Source of the DNA: Cranoglanis bouderius
Lineage: Eukaryota; Chordata; Actinopteri; Siluriformes; Cranoglanididae
DNA: 64,000 nucleotides
Reading direction: 5' to 3'
NCBI GenBank assembly: GCA_023630585.1
Contig: CM042558.1
Location: 17,059,300-17,123,299 of the forward strand
The position numbers and the translations under genes were made by a program. Shown here one piece after another: positions 22,611 to 33,318 of this stretch; within the stretch, counting starts at the first letter, position 1; every line of letters starts with the position of its first letter. The notes below the pieces were generated by a model that saw nothing but the letters and a program-made list of their open reading frames with translations, had not been told where the DNA came from and made no database searches.

Positions 22611-23914
22611 ATATTTATGCATTTAATATGGAACTCAAATGGCATTTTATAGTTTTTCAGACTGTATTTTAAAGGCCAAAACATACTGTACATTTCAGCG
22701 TAACATATTGCAGTAACATCAAACTGGCTCAGGATTAATGTGTCCCCTCACTTGAGTCAATATCGGGCAAGAAAATGCGCCTCTGTTTTAGTCAAACTCT
22801 ACACTGGGTGCACAACTCTCACACAACTTCTGAATAGCGCTTAAGTCAGGCATTACATCTGAGGTTTGAATACTGATGTATGCAATTTCAGTATTAGAGC
22901 CTCTGTGTGCGCTTAACTCAACTCTGAACACTCCTAACCGAACTCTGGCCCACAATATCTAGTTATTACAGTGCTCAAATACAATTTCAAAACAAAAACT
23001 CGAGAGAAAAAAAAGTTGCAGTTTTTTTTTCAGACTTTGTCTTGACGAGCACGATGGAAAACTCCAGAAAATGCATCCTCACAGTGTCTGTTCCTTTTCA
23101 GGTCCGTGTCCCCAACCTGTCGACCCAACTAGCTGACCCAACAAGTCAAACCCAGCAACCGAGCTGTAAAAATAACCCAGCATCTCTTTAGAGTGTTCTC
23201 TTGGACATACTGTGTAGTAATGCGGTGTGAGGTTAAAACATTCGTAGTAAATTAAGCCTTCAGAATATTCTAGAACAGTATACTGTAGATTGGTCCTGCA
23301 ATAGTTCGAGAAATCCCACCTGTGTCGTGTTATTTACCTCGCTGTTTACCGACCCCTGAGGTTATGCAAAATCTAATATGTGTCCCCAGTGTCAGTAATA
23401 AAGTTAAGTCTAATAAACCTGCCTGTCTGAAAGAGTTAGACTCTTGACTCCAGAGCCATGTTTTAGAAATTTTAGAGCTCATTTACAGAACGCAGAACAA
23501 ACAGCTCAGGTGCTAATCAATACACTGCTGTTACCTGTAAGTAGATCTAAATACATACAGGTTCAAAGCCAGCGGGGATCCACAAAGTGATGTGCCGTAA
23601 TGATATTGCCAGAAATTGGTGATTAGAAAACAATTTGAGCGAGTTTAATATCTTAGTGATAAACTTAATAGGGTGCTCTTTCACTAGAGACAAGCTGAAA
23701 TGAAAGTAGACCTTTTTAAAATCGTATTTCCTGTTGTTTCTTGTCTTGAAACATCTTGTGATTTATGACCATTTGACCAGGTCCTGTTTCGAAATCAAAA
23801 AACTAATACTTGCCTTGCATACGCTCTGTTCCACTTAGAAACATGCCACATCATGGATGGAAATACGTCTCTCCCGTTGGGTGTCGTGATTTGTCATATC
23901 TAATTCCACAAACT

Positions 23915-23952
23915 ACGTTATTCTTCATACCAGGTGTGTTGTCTGTCCGCAG
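23915..23952 (+). promoter_or_regulatory. Two competing splice acceptors before the coding exon
   Basis: AG at 23932-23933 follows a pyrimidine-rich stretch (TTATTCTTCATACCAG), and AG at 23951-23952 follows TTGTCTGTCCGCAG. They are 19 nt apart, so they give different frames relative to exon 1 although both keep the TAFA1 ATG at 23966. Which is used cannot be decided from sequence. Confidence 0.5.
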
Positions 23953-23965
23953 CCTGTCTCCTGCC

Positions 23966-24089
23966 ATGTCGTGGTTCCTGTGTTTGTGGATAGCCGTTAG
24001 CTGTCTCGTGCTCTGCCAGGCCACCCTGTACGAGACCATCCAGCAGCATCACGTGCCTCGACCCGGCCGTAACGCCATCCAGATCCTCG
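23966..24089 (+). CDS. TAFA1: TAFA1-like (FAM19A1) first coding exon: signal peptide and mature N-terminus (partial gene)
   Basis: TAFA proteins are small secreted, cysteine-rich, brain-enriched ligands; TAFA1 acts outside the cell as a neurokine. The exon encodes 41 codons plus one base. Residues 1-19 form a signal peptide (MSW start, hydrophobic core LCLWIAVSCLVLC, probable cleavage near CQA|T), followed by TLYETIQQHHVPRPGRNAIQIL. The MSWxLxLW opening, the LC before cleavage and the QQHHxxRP stretch match vertebrate TAFA1 as I remember it, and other TAFA paralogues match less well. The exon ends at CTCG|GTGAGT in phase 1. In the family the next exon begins within the Gly codon before TCEV, so a split G codon fits. 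I chose the ATG at 23966 because it aligns with the internal Met of human MAMVSAMSW and the human upstream Met is absent here. The cysteine-rich exons are not in the window. Compared with the mammalian protein there are about seven extra residues before the junction. Confidence 0.8.
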
Positions 24090-24522
24090 GTGAGTCACGC
24101 CCTCAGCTCCTCTTTACGCTAAACGTGCTGCGTGTCAACGGTCATCCATGCAATGGCCCGTTTCCTCTGCGTCTGTCCTTCTCCCACTGGCTTTATTTTT
24201 ATTATTTTATGTTGTCTATTTTATGAGTGCCTCCCTGCTGAGCAAATCAGCAGCCTGGTTTATAGAAGCTGCTGTGTAGTTTTCTCAGATTGTGGCCTGT
24301 TACATAGATGTCACCTGTTTGTGGGAACAGGCTACATGCCTTCACCTTGCATTTCCTGGTCTGCTTCTTGCATTGCTGATATTTTTTCAAGGCAACCATG
24401 CATCCTGGAACACCTCTAGGTGTCATCTAGGTGTCCAGCCATGGAAAACATCTGGGAAATTAGAAAATGGATACAATGCACTGGGAATATCAGTGATTAG
24501 TGAGCTATTAGACTACTAAATT

Positions 24523-24525
<3 letters not shown>

Positions 24526-24568
<43 letters not shown>
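24526..24568. repeat. (AT)n microsatellite
   Basis: Perfect AT tract about 430 bp into intron 2. Confidence 0.95.
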
Positions 24569-24571
<3 letters not shown>

Positions 24572-25464
24572 GCAATTAGAGGTGAGGAGAAAACATGCTA
24601 AAATGTCAAAATTTGCTAAAAATGCAGATATTTTTAAATGCCCTACTTACGCATTCATTCAGAGGCCTAACTATTGATAGAGCTGTTGTTCACTGTTTAT
24701 AATGCAAATATATGGTAATGATATATAGCTTTAAGATAAATTTGCATCACATACAGTAATTAACAGGCTCTTCTTGTTGTGTTACTTATTATTAATTAGC
24801 ATTAATGACGTTCATGTTTTCTTGCTAGCTCACATCAGCCTGCAGTGTTGGGTCCAGATGTGTGTCATTTGTGCCAAATCGATGAGAAATGTACTGCTAT
24901 GTTATGTAAATATGATTCAAGATGTGAGTCATTCTACCATGACTTTGTGCGGGTGAAAGCTGTCATGTATGAAAGTGATGACATTTTTTTTTTTTTTTGA
25001 AAAATCTGATTCCGTTTATGTCAGATTTAAAAAATTTCGCGGCCAATGGAATTCTTACTAGTTACCCAAAGGGCAGTAATACCACACAGTACAACACACT
25101 ACAATACAACACACTAAAATATGATATGATGTGATATGATATGATATGATATGGTACAATGCTATTCAGTGTGATTTAATCCAATATAATTTATTGTATC
25201 ATATCGAATCTGCGATACGATATGATACAGTAAATGCAACACATTATGATAGAATACGACAAAACACAATTCGATTAAATGCAATACAATCCGATACAGC
25301 ACGATACAATGCAATACAGTGTGATATGATCCAATATAATCTGATACGCAATACAGTATGATGCAAAACAATATGATACAATATTATATAAATGAAACGA
25401 TAAGATGGAATATATTACAATACAATAGGATACAATGTAATGCAGTACAAGACAAGACAGTACT

Positions 25465-25610
25465 TAAGGCTTCGGCCTACTGATCGGAAGGTCGTGAGTT
25501 CAAATCCCAGCACTGCTAAGCCACCAGACAAGGCCCTTAACAACTGCTATGTTGCATAAATGTAATGTCGTTTCACTTCTGTAATTCTGGATAAGGCAAA
25601 TGCCATAAAT
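25465..25610 (+). mobile_element. tRNA-derived SINE, family B
   Basis: A clear B box GGTCGTGAGTTCAAATCCC with downstream AAGGCCCTTAAC, and a tail GGATAAGGCAAATGCCATAA. The tail is the teleost motif seen reversed at 53285 (GGCATTTGGCAGACGCCCTT). Confidence 0.75.
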
Positions 25611-25856
25611 CTTATACAATAGAATACAATATGATATGAAACAATACATAACAATACAATCCTATACAAAATGATACCATCTGAGACAATGCAATATAAT
25701 ATAATGTGATACAATACTACACAACATTATACAATATGATACAACACTATCATACACAACACGGAATGATACAGTCCTATACAATATGATACAATAGCTC
25801 TGATCCGTTTCGACACGCAGTGCAATACAATATGATATGTTACAATAAAATATGTA

Positions 25857-25902
25857 ACATATCATATATACATATTGTATACAATATGTATATATGATAT
25901 GT
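25857..25902. repeat. 46-bp perfect palindrome
   Basis: Centre GTA|TAC at 25879/25880. Every base from 25857 to 25902 pairs with its mirror position. A duplicated GTATATATGATAT follows, which allows a second, longer imperfect pairing. Confidence 0.9.
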
Positions 25903-26028
25903 ATATATGATATGTTACAATACAATACAGTATGATAAAATACGATACAATGCATAATACGATAAGATACAGTACAACAGAATATGACATGATACGATAT
26001 ACATGTGGTACAATAGCACGCTCTCCAC

Positions 26029-26265
26029 CATGCTCTCCCCATGCTTTGGGGATTCCTCTGGGTACTCCGGTTTCCTCCACCAGTGCAAAGACGCATTGTA
26101 GTCATTTCCAAATTGTCCGTAGGGTGTGAATGTGTGTGTGATTGTGCCCTGCGCTGGGTTGGCACCCCGTCCAGGGTGTCCCCCTGCATTGTGCCCTGAG
26201 TTCTCTGGGATAGGCTCCAGGCTCCTCGCGAGCCTGTATAGGATAAGAAGTGCAGAAAATGGATG
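26029..26265 (+). mobile_element. tRNA-derived SINE, family A, copy 4 (5'-truncated)
   Basis: Starts within the CATGCTCTCCCC body segment and runs to AAAATGGATG; the tRNA head is missing. Confidence 0.8.
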
Positions 26266-26477
26266 ATATGATATGTTACAATACAATACGGTACGATACA
26301 GTGCGATGCAATTCAGTGCAATAAGTTGCAATACAACACAACATAACAGAATATAATGTGACGAGATACAGTAAATTACAATACGATACAACATGACACA
26401 ATGTGATATATGGTACTATATGGTACAAAACAATACTACAATACAATCTCATACTATACTATGCGATACAATACACT

Positions 26478-26665
26478 AGTGTTCCCAGTGCAGGTCCTGG
26501 ACTATCCCTCTTCTTCCTTGCTGTTACACACCTGATTCAGCTAATAAAAGCTAAATAACAGGTCTTTGTTCTGTTATACACTGATACGACCTCAGTGTGT
26601 TGGAGCAGGGGAAATATTCAGATGTGCACGACAGAGGGGTATCTGAACCCGGGACTGTAGTACAG
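26478..26665. repeat. Foldback-type dispersed repeat
   Basis: Contains AGTGTTCCCAGTGCAGGTCC, CACACCTGATTCAGCTAA and GTGTGTTGGAGCAGGGGAAA, a set I recognise from a common palindromic fish repeat. Confidence 0.45.
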
Positions 26666-27892
26666 TACAATCAATAACACAAACTGATAATATACTCCTT
26701 TTCTTGAGAAGTGTGGTCCAGACAAATATAAACCAGTTCGCGAGGGATCTAGTGTTATTATCACCAGTTATGCTGTTGATAATTAAGCCAATGGAGCTGT
26801 CGTGATGAAGAAAAAAAGAAACTGCTGGCGTCAGGTAATAAGTGAGGTGCAGCACATCAGTTGTGTTTCTGTTGGAGGCTTGGCATGGTGTAGCGTATTA
26901 CAGTGGTGTACTGGATTAATACATGAAGGAAAATTGTTTGTAAGATCGAAACAATTGCCTAAGGTTTCGTTTTAATATCTCTAGCTGCTGTCACTCTTTA
27001 TACCTTCTGACACACCCAAACAGGCAGAAAATAGAGTTCTGTAGCGTTTAGTTACAAGTAAATTGTTGGCAGTGATATTTTTTATGGCAAATGATTATTT
27101 AATGATAGTAGTAGCACAAAGAGTGTTTAGTGTTTAAACCTGTGTTGCTAAGGGCTTTACACTCTCCTGACCCATCGGTCAGACTTAAATTCCTCTCCTA
27201 TAGTTACTGAATAATTTGTAGTAGTCATTCAATGAAATCTTTTAATATGTATAATAAGCTTGGAGATTATCGCTTTAACCGCGAACAAATTCACACAGAT
27301 GTCACCGCAGCGTGGCTCATTAAGCTTATGAACTGCCGCGTATGTTTTACATTTCGCTCTACAATTTTACAACTCATGAAGCAGATTGGAGGAAGTTTGT
27401 ATAGATTGTAATCGATTACATGCATGGCTGTGTTTGAAGACTCATGAGATAGGGCTGGACAAAATGACAATGATCATGATATTGTGATTAATTACATATG
27501 TTTTTGTTTGTTTGGTTGTTTGTTCATTTTTTCCTCAATAAGTTACTTTTGAAGACATCAAATAATTAAAACTCTACAATATAATTAAAACTGCAGGTAA
27601 TAATATCTGTGTAAACATGACTGTTTAGGCAAAAATTGTGACGCATATCTTATATTGCTTACATCTTCAAATAATATGAGGTGTTTGTTTAGAACATGTT
27701 TTTATCTTATTTGGTTGGTCTCCATGAGAACAAAAAATATATTTGTTTAACTGAATAAATTACATTTATAAATATTTTTTTTATTTTAAAAAAATCCAAA
27801 AGAAGTTCAGGTTAGACGTTGGGTTAGGTATTTGGTGGCACACAAATATTAGTAAAGATTAGTGGAAATACCCCACAAAGATAGAATTACAA
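26666..27892. other. Unique AT-rich intronic DNA
   Basis: Around 27450 AGGGCTGGACAAAATGACAA resembles a decayed left end of the hAT-type MITE at 49836. Otherwise nothing recognised. Confidence 0.35.
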
Positions 27893-27958
<66 letters not shown>

Positions 27959-28145
27959 TAATGAGAGTGAGTGAGATTGAGCATCTGAGAATCAGTTTTG
28001 TCTCACACACTATCGGTCGTCTTTCTGGTTTCCTCAGCTGACACATTAAGAGTTTGGAGAAGGAGCTTCAGCCAACCTTCTGTAGCACAATAACTCAGGC
28101 GGTAGTGTGCAAGCATATATGTTTGTGTGTGTGTGTGTGTGTGTG
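27893..28145. repeat. (GT)n tracts
   Basis: GT at 27893-27957 and a shorter tract at 28121-28145. Confidence 0.95.
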
Positions 28146-28259
28146 CATGTGGCTCCAGGCTACACTACCCCATCAGTATGCTATGAATGCCAGTTGCTTT
28201 GATCACGCAGACTCTGGTGGAAATGACAATTATGTTCCAAGTCGGATTTCAGTAAATAC

Positions 28260-28560
28260 TTAAGCAGAGCTATAGTTTCAGCGTGGGGGGTCAGAAAGGC
28301 CCGATTTCCGAGAGGTGCTTCTCTAATCGGGGAAAACACAGCATCAAGCACAGTGTGTCACGCTTTTAATGGAGTCCAGAAACCATAACTTTAGTGACTC
28401 GGAACAAGCCAGAGTGGTTTATTGGCAGGCAAGATGAGTTGCTGTGTTCTCATTAAATATTTATATCAGCTCCTCATGTGTGTAATGTATAAAAATGGCA
28501 TTTTAAGGAGGAGGGTCTGATAAATGAGCAATGAATAAAATAGTGGCTGAAATAATGCAA
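28260..28560. promoter_or_regulatory. Possible conserved noncoding block
   Basis: Non-repetitive, GC-balanced sequence (for example GCCCGATTTCCGAGAGGTGC) with no coding frame; weak, sequence-style evidence only. Confidence 0.2.
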
Positions 28561-28639
28561 AAACCCAAATGACTAGCTTTTGAGAAAGCTCACTGATTTA
28601 CAAGTGGGACAAAAGACAGAAGACATGCTTGACATGGTT

Positions 28640-28840
28640 CATTCATCCATTCATTCACTGATCTTTGGTATGTGCTTTATCCTGGTCAGTGGATCTGGAG
28701 TCTATACCCTGGAGTGGGAATACACGCCAGATGGTGTTTCAGGCCATCGCAGGCCACCATACACACTATTCACACACTCATTCACACAGTTAAGAGTAGC
28801 CAATCCATTATGTGGGAGGTGAATGGAAACCAGAGAACCC
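28640..28840 (-). mobile_element. Reverse-oriented SINE/LINE-tail-like repeat
   Basis: ATTCATCCATTCATTCACTG, GTGCTTTATCCTGGTCAGTG, CACTCATTCACACAG and the GTGGGAGGTGAATGGAAACC end are the antisense of a common teleost repeat with GGAGAACC and GATAAAGC motifs. Confidence 0.65.
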
Positions 28841-29811
28841 ATAAAAAATAGTTATTCATTGTCTATTCTTAATTGTAACACTAGAGTTTTGCTGCCAAAA
28901 CTAAATGTAAATCATATTTCATGCAAAAGTATCATGATAATGATATTTTTTGCAACTGTTAAAAAGAAAAAAAAACATGGAATGAAAGTTATGGTTTAAT
29001 TTTTAGATTTTAATTGATAATCTGATTTCAACTGCTACAGTTTTGGGCACACTTTTCTTTCACTACTTCATCTCATACTTAAAGTTTCTTATACTTTATT
29101 AAAATTTAAGCACTTTTAGTTCTACAGACAAAACACAAAAATTATAGAATGGCAATTAAATTAAAAAATATTACACATTGTCCGCCAAAAAATGGAATAT
29201 TTGTGTTTAGGGACTTATTGCAGAGCCACTCTAAGTTTCCTAATAGGATTTCATAATGGGATTATTAGTGCACTTGGTGTGTGAAACATGGCAATTTTTT
29301 CTTATACTCATTTCTTTTCTAATATTTATGTTTTTTTTATATATTAGACCATGAGCCTATTGCTTAAAGTTTAACAGAAATACTAAAATATACGAAACTT
29401 TACTGATAGTGTATATGTATATATAGGTGTGACAATGAAAAAGAGACAAGTTGTAGAGAGTTTGAGATAGAGATGAGAACGGGAGAAAAAGCGAAGGAAG
29501 CCGCTCCGAACGTTAGGAAGAAAGGCTGAATAAAAAAAAATTTTTTTTTAAAGTTTTCGCCCGTGGGTTTTCATCAGACCCGGCAGAGCACAGTGCCAAA
29601 GACGTGCAGAGAAGAGCGTGACCTACAGAAAGTGTCTGGTGAATTATACATGCGGTCGGTTTAACAATAGAAAGAAATCATCACTCTCAAGAGAACACGC
29701 TGAGATCCCGTCACGTGTAAAGAACACGCTTCTAGAGGCAAAGAAGGAGGACGTGTGTAGATGGCATGATGTTTTCTGGTTAAAAATAAGTGCATGCTGC
29801 TTCCTACACCT

Positions 29812-29813
<2 letters not shown>
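28841..29813. other. Unique AT-rich intronic DNA
   Basis: Poly-A/T runs and a short AT tract near 29405. No gene or confident repeat. Confidence 0.35.
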
Positions 29814-29849
<36 letters not shown>

Positions 29850-29858
29850 TCTCCCTCT
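29814..29858. repeat. (CT)n microsatellite
   Basis: CT with CCCT interruptions. The frames across it are artefacts. Confidence 0.95.
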
Positions 29859-30599
29859 CACTCGCTTTCTCACATACACACACATTTCTCCTCGGACGTA
29901 TAAGAGCTTTTCTTCTCTCCTCGCTGAGCAGATTATAGTCGACTTAATGTCTTTCATAGAAAACAAACCTGCAAGCCAAGAGCTATGCCTGCAACCACAG
30001 TCTCCTCTTGAAAGACGATCAACCGCAGTGTTTACACGCTAACAGACTTCTATCCACACAATGCTAATCGAATGAGCAGGTTTCCTCAAAAGCACCAAGG
30101 CTTTAGAAGCAATGTAAGTAATGGATTCGTTATGAAATGAAAGGGCACGCACTGTTTAACACTAACGCTTAAGATGATGAAACTGGGACCTGTTCTCTGC
30201 ATTCATCCTTCCTGGGAAATGTTAAAGAGACAAACGGAAGCAGTTTACAGTGTGTTACATCAGACCCAGTGATGAAGTGGATGTCATAATAAATATTAAT
30301 TGCAATCTATATAGTACCTTTCTTAGGCGGAGGTTGCTTTACAGAAAGACACAAGCAGCCAAAAGAAACAAACATGCAGAGGGAAAGAAGAGTTACGGTG
30401 CTGTAGTCCAGCTATGGAAAGGTGAAACAATCACAGCTACAAAAAAAAAAAAAAAAAAAAATCACCACATTAGATGACCCTATCGTTGATTATTTCGCTA
30501 TAACAGCTTGCGCCCAAGTGTTTTATTCCTTACTTAACATTCACATGGCACCTAAGACCAGTTTGCACAATGGTCCGTGCTCTCATGGTTGCAGGGCAG

Positions 30600-30900
30600 G
30601 GATGGTGTTTCTCTCTCCCTGTCAGTCAGAGCAACACTAACCAATCGTGTGCTCCTGTGAGCTCATGTATGTGGAAGAGGGCAGGTAGAGCTTTCCTCGT
30701 AATGTTCATCTGCCCTGTGATGAAGTATTTCGCAAGCAGCAGTATTTAGCAGCAGTTCGAAAAGGTGTAGCTGGTTCACATGAAGACGCACATGCTAGTC
30801 CTCACCCTTCCTGCTTGGTAACTGTCATGTGATAGGGTTGCGCTCGCCTAGCGGGTGGGAATTGTGGACCCAGTTGGACGAAACTGGAGTAAAAAAACAA
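30600..30900 (+). mobile_element. tRNA-derived SINE, family C, copy 2 (head missing)
   Basis: The body shares CCTGTCAGTCAGAGCAAC and GTGAGCTCATGTATGTGGAA with 7250-7340 and continues through ACTGTCATGTGATAGGG to an A-rich tail at 30890-30920. Confidence 0.6.
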
Positions 30901-31774
30901 AAAAAACAACAACAAAAAAAACTCTCACCGCTTTGCAAAAGTTCCAGCACACCTCCTTCATGCTCCACCTTATCATTTTATTCTATATTAGATAGATGTA
31001 CTTAATAAACTGGAAACTCAGTGGACGTGAACTTTTTCTACGCCTTTTCACTGATGTCATTGTCTCTATTAGTGTAGCATAATGTAAAAGATGTAACTGT
31101 CTCCGATGTCTTTATTATAGCACGTCATCATGTTGATATACAGCCACAATCCCTTTAACAGAAATTACTCCCTAATACACGTCATGCGCTCTTTTACCAT
31201 TGATCCGGCCACTGGAACATAACGTCGCCTCCCAAGAAATAAAATCATGTTTTTACTAATGACCACATTAGGCAGTTGAGTTAGACATCGATATCAGACC
31301 GGCCCTCAGTTGAAATTACTGATCCTGTTTTCTGGAAATTCGAAAACTATGATGAATGTCTGAATTAGAATTGATTTTGTAATTTCAGGGCCATCTCTAG
31401 TTTCATTAGGCAGACATCGGGACAAAAATAGGCGAGAGAGAGAGGGGGGGGCTCCAGCATTTGAACATGCTTTCCTTTTTACATTTAAAAAAAAATCTTT
31501 CATTATGCAATCTGACTCTATTAAAAGCAGCGTCCTGAATTGAAAGCAATTTTTTGCCTAAGTGGGAGTTGAGCCTGATGCGTTATGAATATCTGTCATC
31601 ACTTATTTAATCATTAAACAAATGGAACGCATACACTTCATACACTTCATATCAGCGGCCTCGATAGCGGTAGACAGCGTGCAGCCATAATCTCTGTAGC
31701 GTGCAGAATTGTTCAATCAAATCAAGAAACAATTCAGAAATGGTTATGAGTGCACTGAGTTCGAGGAGGTTTCA
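30901..31774. other. Unique DNA; possible CNE at 31500-31740
   Basis: 31500-31740 is non-repetitive with TTATGAATATC and TTAATCATTAAACAAAT homeobox-like words and an internal tandem CATACACTT (2 copies). No gene seen. Confidence 0.25.
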
Positions 31775-31915
31775 TGATATTGATATTTATGTGTTCAGCA
31801 GACGATTTGTTACAAGCATAAAGCCGTGCAGTTCAGGGTTAAGGGCCTTACTCAGGGCTCTGTGGCAGTGTAGGATTTGAACAAACAACCTTCAACCCAC
31901 AGATCCTTAACCATC
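31775..31915 (-). mobile_element. SINE family B-like, reverse orientation
   Basis: Read on the minus strand it shows a decayed B box (AAGGTTGTTTGTTCAAATCC) and the AAGGCCCTTAAC segment; on the plus strand the tail TTCAGCAGACGATTTGTTAC comes first. Confidence 0.55.
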
Positions 31916-32204
31916 AACATGAAATTCTCAAGATTTGTTTTGCACTTTCAGTGGAATTTAGTATTAGGATTGTGAAACCTGCATGTCTAAATCATCACAC
32001 ACACACTTTAATCTCATCATGTTCAGTTTATTTGTAAAAATAGACAAACAGAGCTATAAACAGTTGGAGCTCATAGTTTGGTCACAAGTTTCGGGTAGGG
32101 GGGTGTGGCCTAACGTTTTAAAACTGAACTGTTAGAGATGATTTGAAAGTGATTTGGATGATAATAGGCTTATAAAAATCGAATAATATCATAATTTAAA
32201 AAAT

Positions 32205-32206
32205 AA

Positions 32207-32260
<54 letters not shown>
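32205..32260. repeat. (AAT)n microsatellite
   Basis: About 18 AAT triplets. Confidence 0.96.
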
Positions 32261-32261
<1 letters not shown>

Positions 32262-32979
32262 TTGGATTCCTTAAAGAGTGTTGGTTCCCTAAATCATTGG
32301 TGAGGTCCATGGTTTGTTTTTATTTTGTTACAGGAAATCACAATCCAACATTATTAAAGTTATTATACTTATTATATGTATTAGGTATTATATACTATAT
32401 ATTATTTACTGTTTAATCCAAACCTTGATAAGTGAAATTTATTTAAATTATTTCTTTAAGAAACTAAAAATAGTTGTTCTAAAGCATCACTTTAAAGAAC
32501 CTGGCACTTTCTGGAGTATTCATTATTAATGAAAAGGTGTTCTGCATGTTTATGTTCCTGAGGTGTCTTGTGAGTGGAGTGTGCGATAATGTAGACCTGC
32601 ACAGTGCTAAGCTCATTGGCTAAACTGATTGTGTTTGACTACACAGGCTCAGTTCAGGATCTGCTGGGGAATTAAATCAGGGGAAACATTTAACCATGGT
32701 GATGCAGGATTGGTTTTTGAGAAGCTTGGGTTATAAATTAGGAATCCAGATGGACCCAAAGAAATCTAATTAGAGTAGTTGGCAGTCGTGGTGTGCAGCT
32801 CGACTGTTGAGAGTGTAAAGAACAGGATGGTTTGGGTAGATTGTGCGTGCTGGGTGATCGAGTTTGTGTGTGTGTGTATACGTGTCATTTAGGTGGTTTG
32901 GATTACGCTTTTATTTCATATGTGTATAATCTGTGTAGTCTGCCTCTGTGTCCTTTTAACTCTCTCTACTGGATATATC

Positions 32980-33200
32980 TTTCTCTCTCACTCTCACTCT
33001 CGCCGTCACTGCCGAGGATGGTGGTGAGTAACGAGAGTCGCTCGGCTGCTCCATCACCTGCTCGGGCGCCGGTTCCGCTCGGCTGATATCCCATGAGTCC
33101 ATGCGGCCCGGTCTCCCCTGCGCCCGGCACTCAGCCGAGATTGATGGTGCTCCGATTCCAGGCAGCCAATTCTGGTCTCTCAAGAAATAATCCACTACAT
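32980..33200. other. GC- and CpG-rich island inside intron 2
   Basis: 33000-33150 is rich in CG dinucleotides (TCGCCGTCACTGCC, GCTCGGGCGCCGG, CCCGGCACTCAGCCG), flanked by CT-rich DNA and a (CA)n at 33261-33315. No splice-bounded exon is obvious. Could be an alternative promoter or an enhancer; uncertain. Confidence 0.3.
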
Positions 33201-33259
33201 TGACAGATGAGCCGAATGTGACATGACACAATGCTGGCCCGCAGTGCACCTTTTTCTCT

Positions 33260-33260
<1 letters not shown>

Positions 33261-33315
<55 letters not shown>
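33261..33315. repeat. (CA)n microsatellite
   Basis: About 27 CA units. Confidence 0.97.

Positions 33316-33318
<3 letters not shown>

Larger units (their letters stand above)
25080..26475. repeat. Degenerate ATACA/GATAC array with nested SINEs
   Basis: About 1.4 kb built from words such as ATACAAT, GATAC, ATATGAT and TACAGT with a loose 5- and 10-bp period, so all frames look open and Y/I/C-rich. Two SINEs interrupt it (25465-25610 and 26029-26265), and a 46-bp palindrome lies at 25857-25902. Confidence 0.85.

Noticed and set aside
23810..24226. 138-codon frame taken as one uninterrupted gene
   Set aside because: Only 23966-24089 matches TAFA1. The 5' part precedes plausible acceptors and the 3' part runs past a consensus donor, so the full-length frame is not the product.
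25465..25610. Possible tRNA gene
   Set aside because: There is a B box, but no cloverleaf can be drawn and the SINE body and tail follow; it is a tRNA-derived SINE. The same applies to 2541, 4703, 6590, 7128 and 52353.
25662..26394. Minus-strand frames of 159 and 175 codons rich in Y, I, C, H
   Set aside because: Produced by the ATACA/GATAC array and an antisense SINE; no domain, no splice context.
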